A DNA stretch of 64,000 bases, taken from Arachis hypogaea. Lineage: Eukaryota; Streptophyta; Magnoliopsida; Fabales; Fabaceae. The stretch spans positions 55,901,546 through 55,965,545 of the forward strand of contig NC_092054.1 of assembly GCF_003086295.3 (NCBI RefSeq), written 5' to 3'. Positions within the stretch are counted from its first letter, which is position 1; each line of letters opens with the position of its first letter. This document shows, piece after piece, positions 24,586-38,200 of this stretch. The notes under the pieces are model-generated. The model saw nothing but the letters and a program-made list of their open reading frames with translations, was not told where the DNA came from and made no database searches. The position numbers were made by a program, and so were the translations under genes.

Positions 24586-26087
24586 TGATGGACGTAATAT
24601 TCTTATGCCGGTTAGAAATTAGCAATGAATCCAATCGTGAGTATAGTCTAACCAACACGCAAATATCGCATCAAACAATTCTAAAATCTATGACCGAGAG
24701 TATTGATCCTGGGTCGTTCTCCCTAGGATTTACCTTAGAATGCTCATCATTGATTAGAAAGTCTTTTGTGGTTTTGAGAGTTGGTGCAAGAACTCAAGCT
24801 AACGAAAGTAAACAACAATTAATTGAGATAAAAGCCTTGGCTAAGGGTAAGTATTGGAAGTTTCATCATTATAGTTTCCTTCAATTGTGATAAGAGTTGA
24901 TTATTGCTTCACTTAGTTAACCCCCTAATAGTGGAGGAAAGTCAAGTGAGAGTAACTTACTTAAGTCACAAGTCCTAGTCTCACCCTAGGAAAGTCTAGC
25001 TTTAGTGCACTCTAAGTCAATTAGCAATTCTCAATTCCTAATCAACAATTGATATCCACTACTCAAGTGTCTCCAATGACTCAACTCCTAATCCAAGTGA
25101 GAGAAATCTACTCCATAGCTAGGCTTGTCATTATCACAAACAATTGGTAGGCAATCATAGAAGACATGATGTAATTGAGAGAGAAGAATTGAATTAAAGC
25201 TATCTAATCCAAACAATCATCAACAATCAAGCAATTGAATGAAATTCCTCAATTCATTAATCAAATTCAAAGTAACAAAGTCACAAATCTAGATCCAATA
25301 GATAGAATCAAAAGAACACTAATTGAGAGTAGAAGAAGAGTAGATCTACAACTTGTATCAAAGTAAAAGTGAATTAGCAATGGATCTCACCAAGAAATCA
25401 AAGGAGAATTGCAATGGAGAAAGTGAAATCCTAGAGAGAAGTTGGAGTTTCTCTCTCTAAAAGCAAATTGTAACTAACTACCCAAAATATCTAGAATTAT
25501 GACTAATTGTCCTAACCCCCCTAATCCTTGGTCTTCTTATGCTTTTCCCTCTAAAATTCTGGTCCAAAACAGGGCCTGGGACTGCCTGAAATCGCTGGTT
25601 ACGTTTTTCTCTTAAAAAATCACGTGCGCACAACGGCGCGTATGCGCACAGTACGCGTACGCGCACCTGGGATTTTTCGCGACCTACGCGCAGGTGTGCA
25701 GTGCGCGCGCGTTAAAGGAATTATGGCCCAGCCGTATAAGTGCGCTGGCTTCTCGCTTTGTCTCTGGGGGTGCGCATCCACGCGTCCATGTACGGTGCGC
25801 GTGCGCGCACATGCCCAAATTCCAAAATTCCACTTTATTCCATTCTCCTTCCATTCATGCATGCTTCCTTCACTCCTCTTAGCCATTTTTGCCCTATAAC
25901 TTCTGAAACGACTTAACAAATGGATCACGGCATCGAATGGTAATAGGGAAAGAAGTATGTTTTCATCTATGAAGCATTGTTAGAAAAGGAACACAAAATC
26001 ATGTAGTTTTATGTGAATAAGTGTGGAAGATCATTGATAAAATCCTTAAAATCTATACAAGATAAACCCTAAAAATGGGGTTTATCA
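24586..26087 (-). repeat. 5' LTR of element D
   Basis: 1502 bp, TGATAAACCC at its start and ending CCATCA on the minus strand. The outer end matches the first bases of the window. GCGTACGCG words occur at about 25620-25810. Near the gag side it has the U5-type block ending GAACGACCCAGGATC, which I recall from Athila-type LTRs. Short ORFs across it are not supported. Confidence 0.85.
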
Positions 26088-26092
26088 TACTG

Positions 26093-28765
26093 CCGTCGCG
26101 CCGTCGTGTTGCCATTGAAGGAGAGGGAGGGCCGTGAATCAGAGCCACGAAAGAGAGAAGCAGAATTGCGAAAAGAGAGAGAGATCGACGAAGAAGATGT
26201 TTGCACCATTCATCCTTGTTGCCATTGCCGCCGTTGGGTTTATTGCTGTCGAGCTCGAAGGAGAAAGGGAGAGCGATGCTGAGAGAGAGACAGAGACGAC
26301 GTAACGCAAGGAAGGAGGCAAAGCCGTCGCATCACCGTCACCGAGTCTCGTCGCCATCATCGTTGCGAGTGGCATCATCGTTGTTGACAAGTCCAGCCGC
26401 CGCTGTTGCACGCTGTGTCACCACTGTTGAAGATGCGTCGCTGAGCCTCTGTCACTGAAAAATGGCACTACAGTCGTCGAGATCCACTGCCAGTAAAGGT
26501 CTTCCTTCTAGTTTCCATTCTTTTAAATTTTGGAAATATTATTGTCACTGCATGGCTATTACAATTGCCATCACTGGAGCTTCTGGTCACTGTTGTTGCT
26601 TGAGATAGTTGTTGGAGCCGCTGCCAGATCGGTTCGGAGGTCGCTGCTGCTTCGTTCTTTTGTTGTAGTAAGGTTACTTGCTTGAGAATCCTCGCTGTTA
26701 GTATTTTGTTATGTGTTATTAAGAATTTTGCGATATTGATGTTTTAGGATTGAGTTATCGAGGTTCCATGTTGAAATAAAAGTTGTTTCTGTTATTGCGG
26801 AAGTAAACGAAACTGTGGATGCAGCCATCGCTGTTGCGAGTCGGGAGAAAAATGGATTTATCGTGTTAAAATTGCTGCAGGCTTGATTCCTCGAGGTAGG
26901 AGATTATTTTAGGCTTTGAATACCTGAAAAGTTTAGTAGGCTAATGCAAATAGATGAATGTCTGTGATGTAAATGATTCTCTATTGAGATTGACATGTTA
27001 CGTTTGTTGTTGAATTGGTTGATTTCTGAATTTCTGGTAATATGGATTGAATATGTTGATTTTGGTTTTCTTTGATTTAAATCGATAATGATTGATCTTG
27101 AATGATGAATTTGAAAATATTGACTTGAAATACTAGTCTTTTGAGTTGGGGTTGAATTAAGGAAACCTGTGATGGGTGGCAAACTCTGGTTTTTAGGGGA
27201 GGTGCTGCCGAAAATTTTCCAAGAATTTGAAGGAGTTTTGGTTATGATTTCGAAAATGAGTTTGATTTGAATTAATTATCAAAAGAGACATGTCTTGATT
27301 ATTTTTAAGGATTTTAAAGAGAATCACATTTTTATGATTTGGTTGATTTATGATTTTAACTTATTTGATTTTTAATAACAACAAAAAGAGATTTGATTAA
27401 CTAGCTAAATATTTTAAAAATTAAATTAATTATAAATTCAAGGATTTGGGGATAGGAGAGTGAGTTTGAGGTTTTGAATGAAATAAAACATAAGAGTTGA
27501 GAGAAAGAGAGTTATTTTAAGGAATGTGATGAAAATTGTGTGGTGTTTGATTTGGAGGTAAGTTCGGTAAGTTGTTTGAAGGTTATGCTTGAAATTGAGA
27601 TGTGATTAGTGACAATTGGTGTTGATTAATGTCCAATGATGATTTCGAGATTGAGAGAGAGGATAATGATTAAGTATGATTGAGGTATGATGATGACTAA
27701 CGATGATTATAAATACAAATGGAGTAAAATGTGTGAATGAATTGAGTAGGCTTGATTTTGGTTGATTGTGAATGAGTGGACTGAAGTGGTTTGGGGTTGT
27801 TTTGTTGAGTTAAAAACTATTTTGGCTTATAAACTTTTGGAAAGTTGATAAATTCTATTTTTGGTTAAAAACTGATTTTCAACCATCTTCGGCGGGCCGT
27901 AACTCAGTCTTCAGAGTTGGAAAACTTACGAAATTGGATTTTTATAAAAATTTATTTATCGATCTTTCCAAAGGTTCAGGAAGAGTTGAAAAATAAATTT
28001 TGTAAAAATAGATATGAAGGTATGAAATTTGGGCTAAAAAACTGGTTTCTGTAGCATATAAGCTTTTTCAAAGTCTGATAAGCTATGCGTACGTGGACAC
28101 CATCGTGCGTACGCGGAAGTTGGCTATTACTAACACTCATGCATACGCGAACATGGGCTGCATACGTGACTTTGGCATAAAAACGCTCATGCATATGCGA
28201 TGCAAGTCATGCATACGCGAGCGAGCTCTGCTGCCCAAACCTTTCGCGTATGCAAGTATTGAAAATTTACACTCATGCGTACACGAACATTTGTATGCAT
28301 ACGTGACCATCCCTGTTTTTATGAAAAGTGAATTTTTTAAGTTCTTAACCATTCCTCGAGCCCTCTAAACCTTTATAAACCCTGATAAGAGTCTAGAGCC
28401 TGTGTAATTAAGGATAAAAGAATTAGAAATGAGAATTAAAGAGATGAGTTGATGAATTGGAAAGAGAGGAACAAAGTATGAAGTGATGTATGAGAGGATG
28501 AATGTGATAATTGATTTTGATGATGAATGATGATGATGATGAATGAGATTAATTAAGATTGAATATGAATTGAAAGAGATTGAAGATAATGAAATTGATG
28601 TTGAACATGATTTTGATTTTGATATATCTGTTTAGGTAGACGCAGTGGCGTTGATCCACTTGCTCCGGATTTTATTTTGAGACTCCTGGGGTAGATGCAG
28701 TGGTTTGCCCCTACTTGCTCCAGGTCGAGAATGATATGTGATATGCAAAATTATCTGAGTTATGA
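26093..28765 (+). repeat. LTR-derived sequence of chromovirus relic E
   Basis: No gene. The sequence has the texture of the long chromovirus LTRs elsewhere in the window: a GC-rich beginning, AT-rich middle, GCGTACGCG words at about 28085-28290, and a duplicated block at 28636-28724 that matches, in reverse, part of the LTR at the right end of the window. It is joined directly to an integrase fragment, so the rest of the LTR and the gag-RT interior have been deleted. Confidence 0.5.
28636..28724 (+). repeat. Short tandem duplication in the E LTR
   Basis: GTAGACGCAGTGG...ACTTGCTCCGG (28636-28668) recurs as GTAGATGCAGTGG...ACTTGCTCCAGG (28691-28724), 55 bases apart. Confidence 0.7.
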
Positions 28766-28782
28766 ATTTTTTTGGGTAGATA

Positions 28783-29014
28783 CCGCAGTAGAAATGGGAG
28801 GAGATGACAATGGATTTCCTTACCAGATTGCCAAGAACGTCTACCAGACATAATGCTATATGGGTAATTGTAGACATAGTAATGAAATCGACACCTTTCT
28901 TTCCAATTTGAAGTTGATTATACCTTGGATAGACTTGCTCGCTTATATATCTAGGAGATAGTACGACTACATGGAGCACCTTCAACCATTGTGTCAGACA
29001 TAGATCTGAGGTTT
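28783..29014 (+). pseudogene. Integrase core fragment of chromovirus relic E
   Basis: The plus strand reads KWEEMTMDFLTRLPRTST then AIWVIVD and, after a frame change, LARLYI, EIVRLHGAPSTIVSD. This is the core domain pattern of Tekay/Del-type chromovirus integrases, with the Asp of the MDF motif and of VSD recognisable. At least three stops or shifts are present, and the fragment is cut at 29015 by an inserted LTR piece. Confidence 0.8.
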
Positions 29015-29015
29015 A

Positions 29016-29487
29016 TGATGAGTGCAAAATCAATGTGCTCAAATATTGGCAAGTGCACCAAATCGTTCAAGTAAAACCATGGTGGGTGGATATCGTTTCC
29101 ACGAGGATTAATGGATTGAGGCAAGCAGTATCTAATTGAATCTCTAATTACATCAATCAAACCTTATCAAGATGATTCTGGGTCTTGAAGAAAAAATCTT
29201 TTCACAGCAAATCATTTATAATCAAATTCCAATCCCTAGTAATTTAATTTTTCTTAATCCAATTAGTCACCAATCCCTTGGTCAACTAACTAGGAGAAGA
29301 GGTAAAGAACGATTTCAATTTTAAGCCACCCAATATTCAAAAACAATCCATAGATGAATTATATGTCACGTATTAAGGACTAGTTCTAAATAATTGAAGA
29401 TTATGAGATGAGTTTCAAGCTAATTCTGAATTTAAATTTTCCAAAATAATAATAGAATCCAAGATAGAATTAGAATATTTTCCAATT
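29016..29487 (-). repeat. Truncated LTR (family F) inside the E integrase
   Basis: The minus-strand LTR end matches 60658-61280: both begin TGATGAG on the plus strand and share GCAAGTGCACCAAATCG and several hundred bases after it. Compared with the full copy it lacks about 130 internal bases and all sequence beyond about 29487. Several hundred bases of integrase are missing across the insertion. Confidence 0.65.
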
Positions 29488-29500
29488 AATGTAGTTATGA

Positions 29501-29705
29501 AGTGACTTGACATATCAAGCATCACCAGTCAAGATCATAGAGGGGAGCAACAAGCAATTGAGAGGCAAGACAATTTCCCTGGTTAAAGTGGTGTGCGTAG
29601 GGACAAAATGGAGAAGAAGAACACACGTGACAGCTGGAGGACAAGATGAGAGCAGACTATCCACATCTATTTACAAGTAACTAAAATTTTAAAGGCAAAA
29701 TTCTT
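29501..29705 (+). pseudogene. Integrase C-terminal end of chromovirus relic E
   Basis: Reads DLTYQASPVKIIEG, then KQLRGKTISLVKVV, and after frame changes the final DYPHLF-type block. That is the C-terminal end of Tekay/Del-type pol, immediately before the polypurine tract. Confidence 0.7.
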
Positions 29706-29709
29706 TTTT

Positions 29710-29722
29710 AAGGAGGGTAGAG
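29710..29722 (+). promoter_or_regulatory. Polypurine tract of relic E
   Basis: AAGGAGGGTAGAG directly precedes an LTR start, TGTAACGGCC, at 29723. This fixes E on the plus strand. Confidence 0.65.
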
Positions 29723-32700
29723 TGTAACGGCCTAGTTTTTAGCAAAATGAAACTTTTTCCTGAAAAAACAAAATTTTTCCGAAAGTTAAATGAAGCGGGC
29801 ACCTCTATTGCGCAGTCAAGCACCTTTACTACACAAACAAGCACCTTGCCACGTAAACAGCACCCAATGGAGTGAAAAACTGAGTTTTCGGGCCACGTCG
29901 ACTAGAAATCTCAAAATTTCACGAGTCACGGTTAAGCTCACCTCGATGAGCCAGACCCGATTCTCCAGAGAAAAATAATAATACATAATATTATTATTTT
30001 ACTCGCTTTAGTTAAACTTGAGATAAGTTTAATAATATTATAACAGTCCCAAAATCTACCAGCACGAACTAACAGCGACACTCTCTGATGAACTTAGCTA
30101 TGCTAATGTATTATCATAGATCTTTTATAGCCGAGATAATTATGTTACGAGTATCATTTATACTAGTAGCTCATATAATTACTCTAGCAGTGTAATTACA
30201 TGTGATTTAATACATCTAACTTTAATAATTTTCTTCCTAATGATATTTTAACATTAAAATCTTCATGAATCATCCTTATAACCCCATGGCCCAGCCAAGA
30301 ATCAACTACCTCCTACTTCATTCTTCCATCTTCTTCACAAGAAAAAGAGAGAAAAAGTGAGAAAGTTCCCATGGTTTCTAAGCTTCCATGTTCAGTTTCT
30401 TAAGCCTCCAAAACTCCAACAAAATTCTAAACTAATTAACGTGTTCCCTCTTTCTTTTCTTCACTATCATATGAGATTTTATAAGGTAAGATGAAGTATT
30501 TTTGTTGTTTGAGTTTTGGCCATGGCTAACCATGGGAGAAAGTTGGTGTTTTTGATATTTTTTCTTAGGAATTCTTGTCTTATTTTTTCTTAGGAACTCT
30601 TGTCTAGAAGTCGTAAGGACCAAGAAACTACCATTTTCAGCTTGAAAACAATGAGAAAATTCTTTCTTATTTCATGATGAAGGTTTGGTCTTCTTGTGAT
30701 TTCTTGAGTTAAAAGTTAACTTTGATTGAAAACTAGGCCAAAAAAATGAGCTAGGAAAATACAAGGAGAGGATTGGTTTTTAGGCTAACAAAAGAGGTAA
30801 GATTTGGTTAATTAATTATGAATTAATTATGTTCTTGTTGTTTGATTGTTAGATTGATGTTTGGTAATTGAAGTTGAGTGATTAAATGGTTATTTGGTGA
30901 TGTTATTATGTTGTTAACAAGCTTAGAAATTAATTATCCTTAGAAGTACCATGGCTACTGGTTTTGGAGCTTCTAAGGAGTTTAATTTTAAGCTTGTTTA
31001 ATATGTTTTTGGTATGATTATGATGGTTGGAGTTTGGAGTTAAAAGATGTTAAAAAATGGTTGTAACACCCTATCACCCTAAGCCTTACCTCTAGCCGTA
31101 AAGCAAAGGACGACAAAGCTTCATGATAGTTCTAAAGCTCATACAATAATATATAATCAAGAAATATTAAAACTAGAAGCCCGATGAAGAAATAAAATCC
31201 CAAAGACACAGAAAACAGAGATACAAAAGCACAAAACATTCACACACGATAACTAAAGCATAAAGGTAAGAAGAAGAGATTATAGGTACAAGATAAACAA
31301 GGTATTTATATATATATATATATATGTCCAAAAGAAACCTAGTTTAGACCGACTAGTTACAACAGATACGACAGAGTTTTGAAAGTTAAAATAGATACAT
31401 CCAATCTCTTAAATTTTAAGCCTTTAAGCCAACAAGTACAATAATCAAAAGTGAGAGAATAACTACAGCAAAATAAACAAAAGACAAAAGCGAGCCATAC
31501 TCTGATCTGTCACCATCCGCAAACTCACTGAGGTGGGTTGCGACTTGCATCTGAAAAACAACAACAACATATGGTATAAGAACCTCCAATTCTCAGTATG
31601 GTAACGGTACCCATCGTCCTTATGCTGGCACCGCAATCTCGACAATCAGGATTAACCAACGTCCTTGCCAGGTGCATAGCAACTTACCAACCATAGCACA
31701 ACAGTAATATAGTATTCAATCTCAGTGATTACTTCTCGTATATCACAAGTTCAAAAACTTTCATTTCATCAATTTCTACATCTTCAATCTTTCATTTTCC
31801 TCAATTCATTATCAATGCTACACTCTGCCAATTCACTCTAGTTATTCCATCCATAGAACTTCCCAAGCCTAAGTCACCGTCTTTAATTTCATAATAGAAA
31901 AATATTCAATTGAGTCCACCATAACCATTGTGTTTCCCTTATCCCAAAAGCCTAAATACTAGCTAAAGGATCCTAAACAGCAGTTACAGAGGTTTAAAAT
32001 GCTAGAGGAACGCTTAAAAATACAAAAAATCACATTTTCAGCAAAACAGGGGTCTCGTATATGCATGGCTTTTCTTGAGTATGCATGAGTGTAATAATTG
32101 GATTGTCGCATACGCAAGCATCATCCGCGTACGCGAACCTTCGAACCAGAAAAGGGTTTCTACGTACGCATGGGTGTAAAATTGGCATTTTCGCGTACGC
32201 ATGACTGGTCCCATAGGCATGAGTGTTGGGCAGAGGCCCATCCTCGTGTATGCACGCTTGTTCCGTGTACGCATGCCTCCCAATTTTTAAAAAAGCTATT
32301 TTGTTGCATCAATTTTTTACACAAAATTTTAAACGCACATAAATTTTTCGTTAAAAATCATTTTCACCCGTTCTTCAAATGACATAAACCTCTCAAATCC
32401 AACTTTTATATAAAACAAGTTTCATCAAAATTGAGGGTTCGGAAGCCAAGTTATGACCCATCAAAGTTGGTTAAAAATAAAGTTTTACCAAAATCTTGCA
32501 AAGTCCTCTAGTTCTCCAAAACTCAAAACCAAACCAATTCAACCAAACCCAAATCAATACCAAAGCAATCCTCAATCATCCCTCAAGTATTCAAACACCT
32601 AACTAATTCAATTCCCACCTCATTCAACTCATTCAACAACTCCAAATTCAACCTAAATCACATCAATGCTCCTCAATTTCCATTAATCTGCATCAACATT

Positions 32701-35298
32701 AATATTGCCATTCAAAATTTCCAACAATCATCAATATTACATATATCCAATTTTTTATTCAATTAATAACATTATCATCAATCATCATCAACTCCATGTC
32801 ATCACAACAAGCTCAACAACAATTAACCAATTCATGCAATTCATACCATTCAATCCTATCTTAGGGTCCATTAGCCTAAGTTGCCCACAAGATTACACAA
32901 TATTTAAAGGAAATCGAAACCATACCTTGGCCCATTCTCACACAAGCACTAAATCACCAAAATAATCTCCTCCCCTCAAGCCTTTAAGATTAGCCACCGA
33001 AACTAACGAGTCCCAGCCAAATTTATCAACTTCAAGTGCACCATTTCTTCAATTCAATTCCGATCATCAATAATTCAAGCTATATCCATACAAATTACCA
33101 AAATTAATCACTATGGCTCACAAATACATCAAACCACAAGGGTTTTGAAGTGGCTTACCTCATCCAATGGTATTTGGGGCAAAACCGAACAATTTTTTAA
33201 TGTTAGTTGGTACTTAAACAACCAAAATCACAAAACTCCCTAAATAACTAAAATAAAAAATTCAAAATCTGTTAGAGCAGAGAACTAGGTAAGAAATTGA
33301 AAGTTTCTTATTATTTTGTTCGGACAGAAATAAAGAGCTCAGCAAGAGCTTCGCGTAGCCATAAACAACACGCAAAACGAAGCTCCGTAGCTCAAGATAT
33401 AAGCGATTGAAGAGGAGAGTGAATAGTATTCTTCCCCTCTTCTCTTTCCTTTCTTCAGCTGCCCTAACCGTCTCTTTGTGGTGAAATGAGCTGAAATATA
33501 CCCATTAAGAAGGCTTATATATGTTGGGCCTTGGGCTCAACTTGGGCTCAGTTCAACCGTTTAGTAGTTTTAGTTCGTTTGGCCCAATTTTAGGCCATAA
33601 CCATTAGAATTGGTGCCCAATGAAATTTTCAATTTTAAATATTTTTCTAAGTATTTCTGTAGTTTTATTTTCTCACTCACAGTACTAGACAAACTTAAGC
33701 CGGTACTGCTGGCTAATTTACCGGTATGCATTTTTATGCATTTTTTCGCAGAAAATACGTTTTTCAACTCAGAAAAATTTGTTGAGTCCAAATCTCATCT
33801 TTAGATTTTTAAATTAATATTTCTAAATTTTTGAACTTATTCTAGAAAAATAAATTATTATTTTATTTTAATTAATTGGTTAATAAACTTCCAGTTCTTA
33901 CAGTGGTTACTAAATAGCTTAAAAGCAAGTTAAAAATCAAAGAAGAATCTATGATAAAACACAAGCATGATTTCGGTTTTCACCATGCAAGGGTAACAGG
34001 TAATTTGACATAAAGGATACAACGATAATTTAGTAAAAAATTAAGGTTAAAATGGTAATTTAAAGGCTAAGGGACAATTCGGGTATTAACTAAAAAGTTT
34101 AGGGATAAAATGGTCCAACTTATTTTTAGGGATAAAATGAAAATTTCATAAAATATGTGGGGGTAAAATAATAATTTTAAAATATATAAGAGTAAAAATA
34201 TAATTAGATAAACATTAACGGTCAAAGTGTAATTAATTAAAGTTTAGGGACAACAAGATAATTAATTAAAAGTTTGACAGTCGAATTATAAATAACTAAA
34301 AGTTAAAGGACATAAAAGCAATTAAAGTAAAAGGTGAGGATATAATGGTAAATAATGTAAAGCTTGGGACATAATGGTAATTATAGTAAAAGACGTAGAA
34401 AGACAATTTAAATCCTAGAATTTTTCAGAAGTTCTCTTTATAAAAGACTTAAGGAGAGGTACGAGGAAAGGACTATGATTGATTCAGATGTAAAAAACGA
34501 TCAAAGAAAGGACAGATGTAATATGAAAACAGAGAAAATATATGTTGAGAGATAATTCTTTAGAAGGCCTATGGGCTGAGATAATTATTGAAAGGGCCTT
34601 TGAGCTAGGCCAGAATTGGACCAATATATAGTGGGGATACCCACCAACTAAGAATTATTTTCCAATGTATGTATATCATGGCTTATGCCAATTGAAAGTC
34701 ACACTGTATGCGGCTCATCCGTATGGCTTATATACACATTTTATGCATCTAGAAAGTTGAATCTGCAACTTGTGCCCATGTAGGATGCAGGTAGACAACC
34801 GACACATGAGTTCGTGTCCTACATAGGGCTAGACATGCATCATACTTGTTTGCTCATATTTTCTTGCTCAGTATTCGGCGTGAATGCGTGTGTTACTATG
34901 TTATCTTCCTATGTTTTGTTGGTTTCTACTCTGTTATTTGACTGTTAAATAATAAAGAATTAACAAACCTAACTGATAACCCCTAACCTTACTAAGAACT
35001 CCCAAGTTCTTACCCTAATCCTTTCCTTTCAGATAGAGACAAAGATTTTATTTTATGAGATGGTGCAGTCTTATGTGTAAGAGGATCCCGGGCTCGGCAG
35101 CTACTTTGTATATTACGGGGAGCCTCACATTAGACTATACGTATTACGAGATAGACCGCTTTTACACCCTCTAGATAGCTTGGACTTTGATCCGAATATA
35201 CCTTATGACTTTTTCCTCTCATGGATACATCCCGATGCACTGGCTCATCTTTTCTCAGCTTAGCCTAATCTAGCTCAGCGAGTTATTGGGCGGCACCT
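29723..35298 (+). repeat. 3' LTR of relic E (left part), interrupted by a solo LTR
   Basis: Starts TGTAACGGCC. It is interrupted by the solo LTR at 31062-33902, and the flanks rejoin as ATGG/TTACTAAATAG. At 35021-35032 it contains TTTCCTTTCAG, a 3' splice-site shape. It is cut by element B at 35299 and resumes at 59856. No gene is supported. Confidence 0.65.
31062..33902 (-). repeat. Solo LTR of a chromovirus-type element
   Basis: 2841 bp between TGTAACACCC and TTACA, flanked by ATGGT and GTGGT (4 of 5 bases alike). No interior sequence or primer site is attached. The minus orientation is inferred from TTTTTCAG/ATGCAAG at 31545-31558 on that strand, which aligns with the same motif in the right-end LTR and in E. 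GCGTACGCG words occur at about 32095-32275, and a (TA)n run at 31308-31325. Confidence 0.65.
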
Positions 35299-38200
35299 TG
35301 ATAGGTAGAATTATTGTCGGTCTAGAATTTCTCTTAATAGAAACAGAACTTCGTTGTAAGTATAGTTCTAAACCAACTGATAACTCTCAATCAAATTTTA
35401 AAGAATTGGTTGTCACAAAGTTCAACCCCAGTAAAAGTAAAACGAAGTATTCAAACCTCGGGTCACCTCACAAGGAATGGGCAAACATGTGCATCAACAT
35501 TGGTTAGAATTCCGGGGTTGAGAGTCATGATCAAGAAATTAAACTACTAGACTTAACAAGCAAGAAATCTTCAAGTGCAAGAAACTAAATCAAGTAACTA
35601 AAGAAAGGTATGAACAATTTCAAACTAACAAGAGAACATCCAATATAATTCTACTCTAAAACTAAGCAAGTAACTATAACTAGAATTAATGAAATTGAAA
35701 TTTTTGGTTTTCAAATATGGATAATAAAAGGAACTCTTGGCTAGGCATAGGAATCGGGGTCACCATCCTTGTCTAATAACCATATCTTAACAATTGTGAG
35801 GAACCAATCTCATTAAGTTTACTTCTATACTTGAAGTATATCAAATGGCTTGATCAACATTGGTACGCGAAATCGTGATTATTCATTCCCTGGCTATAGC
35901 GCCAAAAACTTGGTGTGGGAGAACGTGATCTCAAGACTTCTTCACAATTTCGTGTAACTGACCAGCAAGTGCACTGGGTCATCCAAGTAATAAACCTTAC
36001 GTGAGTAAGGGTCGATCCCACAGAGATTGTCGGCTTGAAGCAAGCTATGGTCATCCTTATAAATCTCAGTCAGGCAGATTCAAATGGTTATGAGGTTTTG
36101 ACAATTAAAATATAAATAAAATATAAAATAAAATAAAGTTACGTATGTAATTCACAGGTGAGAATTTTAGATAAGCGTATGGAGATGCTTTGTTGTTTCT
36201 GAACTTCTGCTTTCCTATTGCCTTCTTCCAACCATGCGTTACCTCCTTCCATGGCAAGCTGTATGATCCTCTCGGGTGAAAACAAATCCATATGCGCTGT
36301 CACCGCAAGGCTAATCATCTGTCGGTTCCCGCTAGCATCAGAATAAGACCATTATCTTTTTGCACACTGTCACTGCACCCAACATTCGTAAGTTTGAAGC
36401 TCGTCACAGTCATCCCTTCCCAGATCCTACTCGGAATACCACAAACAAGGTTTAGAATTTTCGGATCTCAGGAATGCTGCTAATGGTTCTAGCCTATACC
36501 GCGAAGATACTAATCTCACGGACTCAGTCTGTGTATTAGATATCTAAGAGAATATACTCCAACTGTCGTCTAATGACTACGTTGAACATCATGTAGATCG
36601 CTTTGTGGTTGTTAGGCACACGATCTTGGCTAAGCGAGTAACGAAGATTGGGTAATTGTCACGGGTCACCCCTTCATTCTGACTTAACTGAATTAAGAAC
36701 GAGAGTATATCTTGGAGAAGAAGTAGGCATGAATTGAATAGAAAAACAGTAGTAATTGCTTTAATTCATGAAGAACAGCAGAGCTACACACCTTAATCTA
36801 TGGGGTGTAGAAACTCCACCGTAGAAAATACATAAGTGAGAGAGGTCTAGGCATGGCCAAATGGCCAGCCTCCAAATGTGTACAATAGCATATATAACTC
36901 ACAGACTTGAATAAATCACTTAGTGCAGAAATCACTAAATAAATCACTAAAAGTAGTTTTTATACTAAACTAGTAATCTAGGTTTACAGAAAATGAGTAA
37001 CTAAGTGCAGAAATCCACTTCTGAGGCCCACTTGGTGTGTGCTTGGGCTGAGCATTGAAGCCTTTTTATCATAGGCTGTTCCTGGAGTTAAACGCCAGCT
37101 TTGGTGCCAGTTTGGGTGTTTAACTCCAATTTTGGTGCCAGTTTGGGCGTTTTACGCCAAGATGTTTTAGGCTGTCTTTAGACGCCAGTTTGGGCCATCA
37201 AATCTCAAGCAAAGTATGAACTATTATATATTTCTGGAAAGCCCAGGATGTTTACTTTTTAACGCAATTAAGAGCGCGTCAATTGGGCTTCTGTAGCTCT
37301 AGAAAATCTACTTCGAGTGCAGGGAAGTCAGAATCCAACAGCATCTGCAGTCCTTTTTCAGCCTCTGAATTAGATTTTTGCTCAGGTCCCTCAATTTCAG
37401 CCAGAAAATACCTGAAATTACAGAAAAATACACAAACTCATAGTAAAGTCCAAAAATGTTATTTATAAATAAAAACTAATAAAAATATAATAAAAATTAG
37501 CTAAATCATACTAAAAACTATGTAAAAATAACGCCAAAAAGGGTATAAATTATCTGCGCATCAAACATCAATCCATAAGTCCTAACCTAGCTACTAATTG
37601 ATTTAGTAGTAAGCTAGTATCAATGGTTATCAAATTGACCACTAAGGGTTCTCAAATCACCAAATCCATTAGACCCAATGACTCAAGTTTGCCCAATTCC
37701 CTTAGCCTAGACCAAGAGTAAAGAAAACTACTCCATAATCAACGAAAACATTTCATCAAACACATGGTATACATTAATAAAAGACATATTCAAATTGCAA
37801 GTAAATTGGAAATTAAAGATGCCCACTAACAATTATCACTAGAAAACTACTTAAACAACACTATTAATCATAGAAAACATCAATATATCATTAACAATTC
37901 AAGATCCACAAAGTTCATAAGATGAGTAGAAAATGGAAATAACAAGGAAACATAAATCTAACACAAGATCTAACAAAATTATACTAGAGAATTCAAATTA
38001 AGTAATCAAAATTAGAAATCAACAAAACCCAATTCAGAATTCAACAAGGGAAGATCAAATCAAACTAGATCTAGAGAGGAATAAGGGTTTCTCTCTCTAG
38101 AAGAACAAGAACCAAAAACTAGCCAAAATTATCTCTAAGTGTGTAATGAATGATCCCCCCTTTTTCCCTAGAGTTCCTGGGTCTTTTCCATGCAGAATCA

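Larger units (their letters stand above)
1..26087 (-). mobile_element. Element D: Athila-like Ty3/gypsy retrotransposon, minus strand, split by element A
   Basis: Reading the minus strand gives 5' LTR (24586-26087), tRNA-Asp-type primer binding site, gag, protease, RT/RNase H, integrase, an env-position ORF, a polypurine tract and the first bases of the 3' LTR, cut by the window edge. The interior is interrupted by element A at 4388-18587, flanked by TCTCT on both sides. All coding parts are broken, so the copy is dead. The gene order and the ORF between pol and the 3' LTR are those of Athila-type elements. The right target duplication would be TACTG (26088-26092); its partner lies outside the window. 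Confidence 0.85.

Noticed and set aside
26139..26458. Possible 5' exon of a host gene (GC-rich, ATG-containing frames on both strands)
   Set aside because: The sequence has the layout of chromovirus LTRs in this window and no protein family is recognisable.
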